Source: Keithomyces neogunnii | Lineage: Eukaryota > Ascomycota > Sordariomycetes > Hypocreales > Clavicipitaceae | Assembly: GCA_020975405.1 (NCBI GenBank) | Contig: JAIOWQ010000008.1 | Coordinates: forward strand, 1,054,001 to 1,118,000 | Direction: 5' to 3' | Length of the DNA: 64,000 nt | In this document: positions 1-10,401 of the stretch, piece after piece | Numbering within the stretch: the stretch's first letter is position 1 | Layout of the letters: each line of letters begins with the position of its first letter | Program-made: the position numbers and the translations under genes | The notes under the pieces: model-generated | Database searches by the model: none | Seen by the model: only the letters and a program-made list of their open reading frames with translations | What the model was told of the DNA's origin: nothing

Positions 1-3000
1 GGACCGTCATTTGGATATTATGGCGACTCCAAGCCCCGGTGCGGATGTTGACGAGATGAGGATGCCCAAAGAAGCTAACCATACCGAGAAGCAACATGAC
101 GAAAGCAGGGTTGTCCGAAAATAACTTTTGTGACCCTAGTCTAGGTGAGGGCGCCATTCACTCTGCTTTTACAATGAAATCTCACACTAGTCGGGAAATA
201 TGCCACGCTCCGCCTAGGGTACTCGACTGGAATGGGATCCAAGTAACGCCAGCGGGCAAGTCTCGCCGCGCAATTTCTTTTGCGGTGACGAGTTTTGAGC
301 AAAGGGGGTGTGTGTGGCCAGGATGCATGCGCAGTCTCCCTCCAACTCAATCAGAACACGAGTCCAATCACAATGTGCTGCAAACTCGAAGAATGCCACA
401 ACAGAACGAAGAGCAAATTGCGACCAAAGGCCCAGAGGCTGAAACGTGAACGGACACGCCACAAGAGAAACAGAAGCAGTAAGAAGGCGAGCATGTAATA
501 CTGACTGAATGGGCGGCGGCGGCGGCGGCCAGGCAGCATCCAGCTTTGCGTTGTCTTGAAAGCATTTCAGCTGGAGCCCAGTTTTTCGAGTTTGAGAGTT
601 GCCCCGTGGAAAAAAAAAAATGCTTGCGGTAGGTGGGGCAGACTGACGCCACCGTAACAATAGGTGGCTACCTAGCAATCGCAGCCGCCGCGGTCATGTC
701 CACAATCAGGATCCAACATGCCGGGTCAACCGAACTTGGACATCATGAGCTTCGAAACAGGGACATGCGGCCCTCACAGCAAATGACTCGCCGCTGGACC
801 TTGAGTGTTTCAATACCGGCGGCAAAGGATGGGGCCGCGTGGCTGCGGGTTTAGCAAGGAAGTGAGTAAGGGAAGTTTTATCAGTGCCGCCCTGAGAGAG
901 AGTGTCGAATCAACCAACGTAACATGAGCCGTGTTTTTGGACAGGTGCTTGCATGCCGCAAGGCGCGCAAAGCAAGCACAGACACGGCCCCAATAAAAAG
1001 ATGAACGAATAAGACGTGGCATGTCATTTCGTTCCTGCAGGATACCTGATTGTCGCCCTGAACGCTCAGACGTTCTAGGCCGATCCTCATGACATCTTTC
1101 CAAGGAAGCCGAAACGTTGTTCCATTTGTTGCGCAGGCATCTATCCCAGAATTCGGGTTGACTGGAGGCATGATGCGATCGACGGGCAGCTTACCAGGAT
1201 CGAGAAAATTGTCAACATACTCTTAATAAGGCTACTTCCGTCCATCCGATAAACATGGGTGGGGGTGATGAACAGGGACTTTGATAACCAGCCTTGCTCA
1301 TGGCTGTCCACGGGATGCACTCGATAGTCAAAGTGCAGGGCATGACTTACCAACATATCGCTGACAGGCTTGACAGGGCACGGCATGGGCCATGGATGCC
1401 CGGTGTGCGGCAGCTCGTGACCACTGACATTTCTGAACGGCCCAGCCGAGTCGCCAATTGGCCATGTTAGTTAGTCCCTGGCCAACCCCCGCGCAGCTCG
1501 TATCGCGTCCAAGCCGTATCAACGTTCTGTGGCAAGGGTCCTAGTTGCCCTGATGCAACGATTCTTTTATCAAACAGACATGCTATGGACTTGGGATGGT
1601 CACAACCTAGTAACATGCACTGATGCAATCTCTCTCATCCACGGGGGAAAACAAGACCATGTGCCGGCAGACGTGCATACAATAACATTTCCCGGAGCCG
1701 TGTTACATGCTCCTGGTTTCGAGACTAGATCAGCGGATGTGCAGTGCAAGGTTCCAGAAATCCAATGACTCTGGGCCAGGTTCCCAACCGACCAAAGAAC
1801 GTTATTATGGTAGAGTGGAACCAACACATGGCATTCTCCTCGCGATATGGACTACAACGCAGTGTTAACTGGGAGGCATGCTAGTTTTAGCACGTTTCGA
1901 GCTGGATCCATCTGAGGAGACTGGTCTGGTTGAAGTGCGCAAAGCTAACAACCACAGGCCGTCTGGCACATTTCTTAACCAAACACCAGAGGAGGCACTG
2001 GCTTAACAGCGCCTGCCCTGTTGAAGTGGGCAGGGTAGAAAAAAAAAAGGGCATCCATTCATAGAGACACCCCCAACCTAAGCTTGGGCTTGGGTTCGAC
2101 CATTGTGAACCAGTTGACACAATACACGCCCCACCCCACCGGCCCTACGTATCATGTGTATTGTGCGCCTCGAAAAATGAAACAAACACAGGGAACAGAC
2201 GACACGGTAGGTAGCTCCATCTAATATCCTTCCCGCTCCGTTGTATTCGGCCTTCTGCTGCTAATTGCTGCTGTACCGGAGATTCACTGTGCCATGCGTT
2301 GTATACCGAATGGTTTTGTGGGTCGCGAGGGCGCAATCAGCTCCTTAGTTGACCACCTCGATATGGCACTGGGAAAGTACGGAGTACTTAGTACGTAGTG
2401 GAGAGCACGGAGCAGCGTTTGGCTGTTGAAAACTGGAGCACCTTCAGTGGCCACCAGTGCGACCTTTAAACAGTCTGGTCTCCACCCGCTCCGCTCTGGC
2501 CTCTGGCCAGGCGAGATAACAGAGGGACATCTGGAGCTTGATGTGTCGGTACTTTGGGCTCCAGAGATGAAGACGTCTGGTCGCCGAACCAGTAGGATTA
2601 CCGATAGCTACGGGAGGTAAATTTCTCATATCGCCACGGTAGTTCAATGGGGTTTCTCAACTCTCAAAAGCGCTTCATTGGGCAAATGAGGGATGGGGCC
2701 CTGGCACGTTGAATCAGGACATTGGACGTTGAACGTTGGACAGTCAAGCATTGGATTGATGCTGGTCAGTCGGGGTTCAGTTGGATCTGTCCACTCGAGC
2801 AAACGCAGGGCCGCCGCACCCGTCATCTCTCTGCGTCATGGTGCAACGGGCTAGTACATGTACCCAGGTGGCTGAACTACCTTCGCAGGGCGGATTGACT
2901 TTTAGTGAATGTCCACTCCAACCAGACACTGGTTGCTCCTTCCTTTGGCTGGCTGGGCAAGTTCTCGTATCCCGCATCCTTCCACCTCTCAGATCATCTT

Positions 3001-3539
3001 CCTCCCAACTCTGCAGCCTCTGGTGCCCGTCAAGTCAACCTTTTCTATTCCTCAGCTTGCACACCACATTCGTTACCTGGTTCAGAGGTTTGCTCGGCGG
3101 CTCGTAGGTGGTTGACGTTTTCTCAGTTACCACCGGTTCGGTTCCCGTTTCATTGCGCCTAAATCATCTTTACAGTGCTCACTCGCTTTGGCCCCAGCAA
3201 CAGCTGAACATTCGGGCAACAAAACCCAACGACCTATCCCTCGTGCCATTTACCCGGTCTGAGTCAGTCACTACCGGTCGGGCAAATAATATTGCTATTG
3301 ATTAAACAAGGGGAAAGGCATAAAAAGCAAAGAGACAAAACAGTCTTTCCACTCTGTCTCACTTGATTCTGCCCGACGGGTTGTCTTACCGGATCCTTGT
3401 TTGCGCAGGTACTCTTGCAGCTTGGTCAGCCATTTCCGGAACTTGAGGGTGCTTGACTCTTCTCCCAAACTTGGTGAAGCGGCGGCTTGTCCAAGTACCA
3501 TATATCCCCATCCTCAACCTCTGCTAGGTTGTCGCGACC
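1..3539. other. Left intergenic region, no supported gene
   Basis: No reading frame here shows recognisable domains, splice structure or protein-like composition; open frames stay under about 155 codons and overlap one another on both strands. The last 600 bases before the glycosyltransferase start are pyrimidine-rich and probably hold its promoter and 5' leader. A short direct-repeat-like stretch of GGACGTTGAACGTTGGAC type lies around 2722-2742. Confidence 0.6.
2378..2386. repeat. TACGGAGTA 9-mer, intergenic copy 1
   Basis: Exact TACGGAGTA, embedded in GTACGGAGTAC followed by TTAGTAC. It is one of at least six exact non-coding copies in the window; see the separate finding. Confidence 0.6.
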
Positions 3540-6114
3540 ATGAAACGCTACCCTGAGGAGGAGGAAATGTTAGAGATTGGCACCTTTCAACGCCGAGACC
3601 AGTATCATCCCTACCAGCAGCAACAACAGCAACAGCAGCAACAACAGCCCTACATAGAAGAGTTCCCTTCGAGGGCGCCTAGGGGAACACCGAGACCTTC
3701 GGGGCCAACTTCATTCTCACGACCAAGCTCCTACTACCCCGATGAGTCTGTCTCGCCATCTCCAGGCTGGCCGCCTTCCATTGCTGGCAGGTCTGAATCT
3801 CAGACTCTCGTCGACAGTGCTGCCGGATCCCGCTCTAGCGTCCGATCATGGCGGACCGAGCAACAAACACCGGTAGATTCATTTGTTTCGCCTCGGTATA
3901 GCGCTCCATTCCACAATGACTCTGGCCCGTCAACACCAATGGTAAGGGTTCATCTCTGTCTTTACCCCTCTAACCAATAGTTTCCTTTTCACATCCCTTC
4001 AATGTTCATTTTTTCCCCTCCCCTTCGTATGGGCGGGCTGGAGCAGTTTCGTGCTAATTATAATGAGCCAACAGAACCAAAGTCATATCAGCCTCACTGG
4101 ACTTCTCAAACAAGCTCAACCCCCCGCTGGCGGCAAGGACTGGATTGACCGCGAGAATATTGACATCGTTCACAAACGGGATGATGTTGATATCTGGAAA
4201 GGCTGGAAACGGCATTTGTTTCGATTGGTCCCAGTCTTGACATTTGCCAACACGGGTTTATACCTGACGTATTTGGCTCTGCGAATTGCATGTGTCATAT
4301 GGGCTCAGAATGAACAAGAGACGACCTACGCCGGCGCTTGGATCTTTATCGCCGTGGAAATAGCTGTGGCTATTCCTTCATTGATGCACAACAGCTGGAC
4401 AATGATGTCAATGAAGAAGCGATACAGGCCCAAGCTTCGTTTGAAGGGCTACGATGTTCCCACTGTCGATGTGTTTGTCACCTGTTGTGGCGAAGATGAC
4501 GATCTCGTCATGGACACTGTCCGGGGTGCCTGCGATATTGACTATCCCTACGACAAATTCCGCGTCATTGTTTTGGATGACGGCAAGTCCGAGACCCTCG
4601 AGGCAGCTGTTTGCCGTTTGGCCATGTCATACCCCAATGTCTACTACATGGCTCGTGAGAAGATTCCTGGAAAGCCTCACCACTTCAAGGCGGGTAATCT
4701 CAACTACGGTCTTGAACAATCTCACTTGCTTCCTGGTGGTGCTGGCCAGTTTATGGCAGCTCTGGATGCCGACATGGTTCGTATCACTGTTCCCGGTCAT
4801 CCCGCAGACCCATCTACCTTGACGGGAAGCTCGCGCGCATAGTAGACTGACAAGCTGCAGATTCCCGAGCGTGACTGGCTCCGAGCAGTTCTCCCTCACC
4901 TCCTCGTTGACAACAAGATGGCTCTCGCATGCCCTCCTCAGCTGTTTTACAACACTCCCCCATCCGATCCCCTCTCTCAAAGTCTCGACTTCTTCGTTCA
5001 CGTCATTGAACCCATCAAGGACTCTCTCGGTGTCGCCTGGTGTACAGGCTCCGGTTATGTTGTGCGACGTGAGGCTCTTGATGAAATTGGCAACTTTCCC
5101 CTTGGGTCTTTGGCCGAAGACGTTGCCACTTCTACCCTCATGCTTGGCAAGGGTTGGAAGACTGCCTATGTCCACGAACCCCTCCAGTTTGGTACTGTTC
5201 CGGAAGATTTCGGCAGCCACTTGAAGCAGCGTACCCGCTGGGCTATCGGGACGGTCGACACTTCGTTCAAGCTCAAGTTCTGCCTATGGGGTGAGCAGGT
5301 TCGCCAAATGACGTTCGCTCAGCGATTCTCGGGCTTTCTCTACGCCATGCTCAGCATGTACACCATCCTCCTCACGATTTCTCTGTTCGCCATACCCATC
5401 ATCCTGATCATGGGTAAGCCGCTGGTCGCCTACGCCACCGAGAACCAGCTCCGCTGGCTCATTCGGGCCTGTTTTGCTGCAACCATCAGCAATCGCCTGT
5501 GCGAGTTTGTTCTCTTCATCCCTGCGGGCTATCACACTGGCCAACGCGGCTCCCGCTACCAGCTTTGGATGTCACCTTATATCGCCCTGTGCCTCATTCG
5601 GTCCTTTGTTCTACCCAAGTGGTTGGGCGGCCAGGTGCAAGCTTTCAAGCCAACGGGATCCCTGGCCTCGGCTCTGAATGAGCGTGATCCTGCACTCAAG
5701 AAGAACATGCTCCGTCGAATCTGGACTATTCTCGTCAATTACATGGGCATCTTCCACCTGGCCTTTGTTTATTTGACGCTCGTTGCCGTCGTTCTGACCT
5801 CGTACCGATGCTTTGTCCGCACCGACAACACGCGCTCGCTCCTGCTCTGTCTTATTACGCACGCGTTCTGGCCGCCCCTGACCTTCATCTTCATCTGCAG
5901 CTCTTTGTGGACTCCAGTTGCCTACGCCATTGACCCACCACAGATGCCGGATCGCGAGCAGCTGCTCGACCGCGATCCCAAGACCATGGTTGCTCATCCT
6001 ACACCCAAGAGCAAGAAGATTGCATTCGGTGGGCAGGCTGCGTGGTTCGAGTTTGAGTTGACCACCTCGACCCTGTACACGGTGCTGGTTTTTGTGGCTT
6101 CATTCATTTTTTAA
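3540..6114 (+). CDS. Cellulose-synthase-like family 2 glycosyltransferase (membrane polysaccharide synthase)
   Basis: Three exons, 3540-3941, 4075-4776 and 4861-6114, give 785 aa; both introns are phase 0. The product is a processive GT2 synthase that would polymerise a sugar nucleotide on the cytosolic face and extrude the glycan. The N-terminal 130 residues are disordered and Ser/Pro/Gln-rich with an 11-Gln run. Two membrane segments follow (about 184-207 and 217-237). The catalytic core has DDG at 302-304, DADM at 365-368, AED at 453-455 and QRTRW at 491-495, matching the D, DxD, D, QxxRW signature. About five to six more membrane segments follow. The second intron splits DADM from IPERDW, which is continuous in homologues. 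The fungal cellulose-synthase-like clade includes Aspergillus fumigatus Tft1, a mixed-linkage glucan synthase, so a beta-glucan product is likely. The exact linkage cannot be read from sequence. Family certain, product uncertain. Confidence 0.9.
3615..3647 (+). repeat. CAG/CAA polyglutamine tract
   Basis: Eleven consecutive Gln codons, mixed CAG and CAA, in the disordered N-terminus of the GT2 synthase. Such tracts are length-variable between strains; the mixed codons suggest moderate stability. Confidence 0.9.
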
Positions 6115-6763
6115 CAGCATCTGCCCCGAGGTTATGGCTGCAACCACAGGGCCCAAACACCCGCCAGTCTTGCGCTTTTTACTGGGACTGATTGCAATAA
6201 GTAAATGATTTTTCCGTTTGCACAAATGCACAGACATGGAGGAGCAGAGCTTCTCCGATGCCGAATGCCGCTGCGTCGAAACAACCTGGCGAAGTTACGA
6301 ACTACCTGGCACGAACAAATGACTAGAATGGCACAAATCTAGCAATACTTGGATTGATATTGTTTATTTGGTGTAAAGGGAGTTGCCATTGGCACATGAT
6401 TTCAAGCACGAACAGCTTGCCTGGGGACATATTGGGTGGTGCACATTGTAATGAACATACGTCGTCAGCATTTGCCACATTGGTGGCATGTAGCATTCAT
6501 GATAGAATAAGCATTGAAATAGAATCGGTTCATCTTGTCGACTTGTGCATCTTGACGCGGTGATGAGAGGCGCAGGCTGTGTTTGCAAGGGAGAACCTGG
6601 TTGACTTGCCCCATCGAGGGGGCGTTTGTTGGAGGCGCTAAAAACCAACTTGGAAGGTTGATCAACCCCGAACGACCGCGACCGAAACCACGGCACTGGC
6701 AACGTTTGCTTGGTTCCTTGTCTGGTTTGTGTTCCTCTCCCTTCATTTTCCCAGTTGCGCACA
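6115..6763. other. Intergenic, GT2 synthase to GNAT gene
   Basis: About 650 bases holding the synthase 3' region and the promoter of the downstream acetyltransferase. No conserved reading frame or RNA gene was seen. Confidence 0.5.
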
Positions 6764-7471
6764 ATGTCCCCACCGGTCGGTCCATTGGCATCGCACCGGG
6801 AGGCCCTGCAACCACCTCACAAGGCTCTCCACGGCCAAACAACGTCGCTCGTTCCTCTGGAGCCCTCCCACGCCGCCGGTCTGTACAAGCACCTCGGGGG
6901 CCCGGAGAACTTTGTCCGATGGACATATATGCTCACGGGCGGGTTTCCCAGCCTCGGCGACTGCGAGAGGGCCATCGGCGAGTGGTGCCGGGACGAGTCC
7001 CCGGAGCGGCTCTACTACACTGTTCTCTCGGGCCCTGCGGCCGACGCACGATCCGAGCCGGTCGGCATGATGTGCTACCTGGCCGTTGTTCCCTCCCACC
7101 GGCGCCTGGAAATCGGCAGCGTGATTCTCGGCGCGGCTCTTCAGCGGACCCGGCAGGCCACAGAGGCCTTTTACCTGCTCATCAAGCACGCCGTTGAGGA
7201 CCTCGGGTACGCCAGGGTGGAGTGGAAGGCGAACAACCTGAATCAGCCGAGCTTGAGGGCCGCCGCGAGGCTGGGCTTCACCTTTGAGGGCGTGTTCAGG
7301 AAGCACATGGTCGTCAAGGGGCGGGAGCGGGACACTGCGTGGTTCAGCATCACAGATGAGGAATGGCCAGCCGTGAAGAGGGGTTTCGTGGAGTGGCTGC
7401 GGGACGACAACTTTGACGGCGCCGGCAGGCAGAGGAGAGGCTTGAAGGAGTGCAGGGAGGCTGTGCCGTGA
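6764..7471 (+). CDS. GNAT-family N-acetyltransferase (RimJ/RimL-like)
   Basis: Single exon, 235 aa. The ATG at 6764 sits in CACAATG and is preferred over an upstream in-frame start at 6710, which would add 18 hydrophobic residues with no homology feel. The product has the GNAT layout of the RimJ/RimL (Acetyltransf_3) type. The N-terminal part has LVPLEPSHAAGLYKHL followed by the GGF..LGDCERAIGEW helix. The acetyl-CoA strand region is PVGMMCYLAVVPSHRRLEIGS. The C-terminal EWKANNLNQPSLRAAARLGF then FEGVFRKHMVVKGRERDTAWFSI matches the family signature in which Asn and Ser residues precede a conserved RLGF. Substrate unknown: protein N-termini, ribosomal proteins or small amines are all possible. 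It is soluble with no targeting signal. It lies 650 bp downstream of the GT2 gene on the same strand, with no evidence of a functional link. Confidence 0.85.
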   Translation: MSPPVGPLASHREALQPPHKALHGQTTSLVPLEPSHAAGLYKHLGGPENFVRWTYMLTGGFPSLGDCERAIGEWCRDESPERLYYTVLSGPAADARSEPVGMMCYLAVVPSHRRLEIGSVILGAALQRTRQATEAFYLLIKHAVEDLGYARVEWKANNLNQPSLRAAARLGFTFEGVFRKHMVVKGRERDTAWFSITDEEWPAVKRGFVEWLRDDNFDGAGRQRRGLKECREAVP

Positions 7472-7899
7472 GTTGCATTCCGGGCGGCCATGATAGTGTG
7501 CGACTCGTCATGGCATTCCGTCCATTAGATGACGGCCTGTAGCAATGACGCAAGGCTGTGCCACGACCACGACCTGTGACATCAACCTGGTACCAAATTT
7601 ATATTTGCCTTGGAGACCATCGCGCGGTCCCTGTTTCTGGTAACAAAATGAAGGTCTTATAAGACAGCAGACTATTATTCTATAGGTGATGATTCTTTGC
7701 CGTCTTATAGAAATTTTGGTTCACTAGAAGTAAGGACCGCGCGCAAAGGTACGGTGGCATTGAGTGGCAAATACTCATGACCCCCACTGTATGCTCAGCT
7801 CAAACGATGTAGGGTAGTATTTAACGAGGGATGCGTGTTGGGCCAGCGGATGAGCCGCCCTGCCGCACGGGCGCGACGGATTAATGATTGGCACGACGG

Positions 7900-8390
7900 A
7901 CCAGTCAAGGAAGAATCACTTGCTTACACAGAAAGGACCAGCAGCGCTGCATTACTTGGACCGTAAGCCAAGGGTGTACTTTGACGGCAAAATCGGCTTC
8001 ATCGAGCATGGATTTTTCGAGGGTCATGGAGCCTGCAGCGTTCTGAGCTTAGAATGGCTGCGTATGACATTGCAGCACGATAAATCCCAGGGGCTGCTCC
8101 AGCGATGCTAGAAACAGATCTTTCCGCACTGCCAGGTGCATTCGCTGCGCCTCCGGATCCGCTACGAGGTGAGCGAGCACGCTCCCGCGAAGCATCTGCA
8201 CCTCATCAAGGCCACGATAGCCGGTTGATGCCGTCTTTGACCCAGAAGCGACACGATTGCGTCAGGCAAAGTCCCGAAGGCCGGTTCCGTGACGGCGGTT
8301 TGTGTCTCTTGGTTGATTCCCGACTGCTTCATGTACAGATGCCACGCCGCGTCTTGGGTGGCCGATGTTAGGCAACTAGCGAGCTCTGTC
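7900..8390 (-). other. Possible degraded coding remnant (antisense)
   Basis: Read on the minus strand from about 8390, one frame gives a protein-like run (LTSATQDAAWHLYMKQSG, then QTAVTEPAFGTLPDAIVSLLG) which is then interrupted by stops. I do not recognise it. The flanking relic zone contains another clearly broken gene, so a decayed gene or transposon piece is plausible. Composition alone is weak evidence. Confidence 0.25.
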
Positions 8391-8461
8391 TTTTACATGA
8401 AAGTTTGCTTTTAGAGAATGTCAGGTATAAATCGCTCTATACATGCTTTTAATGCCCTAAA

Positions 8462-8575
8462 CCATATTCCTATTACTATTATATTATATTATATCGCATT
8501 ATATCACATCATATTACATTATAACCTGTTATATTGCATAATATTACATCATATTAGATTGCCTCGCATTATTTA
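8462..8575. repeat. AT-rich imperfect short repeat
   Basis: About 115 bases of degenerate TATTATATTATATC / CATTATATCACATCATATT-type units, sharply AT-richer than either flank. It could be a decayed microsatellite or a repeat-induced-mutation product; it marks the relic zone between the GNAT gene and the CRH gene. Confidence 0.75.
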
Positions 8576-8664
8576 AATCCATATTAAAAGTTTAGCGCGT
8601 TCGACATGTCCATACCCTCCCCAGCCGACGCAGAATCCGGCTCGCCTCTCGCCTGACCAGTCCT

Positions 8665-9170
8665 CAGTGACAATGCAGCGCAGGATTCACAAGCGCCGAC
8701 TTGATCGATCGAATGACGAGGAGAATGCCCATTTGCCTCTTAGTCCCATCTCAGACATGTTCCCCAGAGTCTGCGTCTACTATCCCCGAGAACATGATTT
8801 CTGGCAACTCCAAGTATCCCGGATACAACGAGAGGGCGCAGCAACTTTGGGACTACTGGACTATGGCCATCGGATGACATTATACGAGAGGTGGGTGATT
8901 GGGGCTCGGGTGGAAAGTTGGTCATCGATATTGCGAGCCAGCCGGTTTGGTTCTTCCAGTACTACGCAAACTGAAAGTGGTCGGTCTGGGCGAAACTAAC
9001 AATACTAAATCATGACGGGTTTCAAGCCGCAGTCGCGTCCCTTGGCGGTATTCTGGAATTGCTAGCTTACACGCTGACCGTCATTTTTTACTGGCTTCCG
9101 GGCGCATTGACACTCCGTAGAGTATCGACGGGGCGTCGCTGTGTCAAAACTGTGCCTGGCGCTTCTCGGG
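8665..9170 (+). other. Possible degenerate coding segments
   Basis: Shifted plus-strand frames give protein-like pieces: ISGNSKYPGYNERAQQLWDY, then after a frame change DDIIREVGDWGSGGKLVIDI with a QPVWFFQYYAN end, and further on a hydrophobic run AAVASLGGILELLAYTLTV. No single intron arrangement joins them convincingly. The family was not recognised. It sits just upstream of the broken helicase and may be part of the same decayed insertion. Confidence 0.3.
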
Positions 9171-9540
9171 TGAGTCAGTCCGAGGGCTCAGCCGGTAGAA
9201 GACACAGCTGTGGAAGCCGTGGGCGATGAGCTTCTGTTCCGTACCCTTCTTGTTCACTTAAATCTCCAACTTGTACTGTTCGGTCTATATTTCTAGGCGG
9301 GCAAGGTTCATGTGAGTTTGAAGGGGGCAGAAGCTTAGGGAAACGCAGTTACACTTTCAACTCTTTCTTTTAGCTCCATCGCCCGCAAATAAACCACAAC
9401 CTTGGAGGATGGCAAGACCAACATCTTAAGAGAGGACTCCTAGCCACCCTCCGCCGCCTCTTTTAGATCCTGCAAGTATAATAAGAGCTTGCGGCCTGCT
9501 AGCAAAACTAGGCATCCCCATATACTAGAAAGCACTAGTC

Positions 9541-9940
9541 ATGGCGCTTTCAAGCGACACCGGTTCCGGCAAGACTTCCCAAGCTGTCCAGTATGTCCTC
9601 TACCCAGCAACAGCTGTTGGCATGTGGGCGAGGACCACCATGTCGAGATTGGCGATTTGAGGACTTTACATGCAAATACCTCGGCTCCGATACGCGACTG
9701 AGGGCGTGCCCCTTCGAGAGGCCCTTTCTGATGGCAGCTTTCAGAAGTACAGCTACACCATCATCGGCGAAGCCCATGAGAGGACCTTTATCATGGGTGT
9801 CCGGCCGAGGCTCATCATCTCCAGAGGGCAACCCCTAGCTACATCACTTCTTCTTGCTGCATGGCCAAGTACATCCACCAAATCAGGGCCCAAGGCGACA
9901 TTCTGGTTTTCCTAGGCGGAGAGTATGATATTGTTTGTAA
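9541..9940 (+). pseudogene. DEAH-box RNA helicase fragment, frameshifted
   Basis: Three frames carry successive pieces of a DEAH/RHA helicase. Frame one has SSDTGSGKTSQAVQYVL, matching motif I (GDTGSGKTTQ). Another has WRFEDFT, matching the RFED..T block that follows the GYxIRFED region. Then YATEGVPLREALSDGSF with YSYTIIGEAHERTF matches the YMTDGMLLREAL and DEAHERT blocks. Further on, GDILVFLGGEYDI resembles the GDILVFLTGQEEI block. The first Asp of DEAH is Gly, stops and frame changes interrupt the order, and large parts between motifs are missing, so it cannot encode an active enzyme. The closest family members are Prp43/Prp22-type helicases; which one was the source is unknown. Confidence 0.75.
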
Positions 9941-10401
9941 GTCGACCCACGAATGAGCATGGTGCTGTCATTGTTGCTAGGCGTTACGGCGGTTCGTGGA
10001 ATACCGACATGTGCAGAATCAAGACAAAGTCTTTCGTCACCACGGGCTGGCACAGAATCATGGTCAACACGAGAGAGATCCTCCGCTACAAGACCAACAT
10101 ACATACACATGGCACATATGAAGCTTCATGTTACAGGCCCACGATGGGTTGTTGAGCCGATATAGTCAGAAGCGACACTCGCAATTGAATAGGTCTGGTC
10201 TGCTAATCCAACGTCCAACCACGCGTCACGGCACGAGCCGATCCAGACCCGTGCCCACACAACTTGGAACACCACCGTTGACGCCTGCGGGAAATGGCAA
10301 GACTTGCCAGTCAGACAGGGAATAGTAAGAAAAAAGGCTGCAAACTACAACAAAACGCATACAAAAATGGCCCATCCCAGCTTGGTACGCCGTCGCTTAA
10401 A

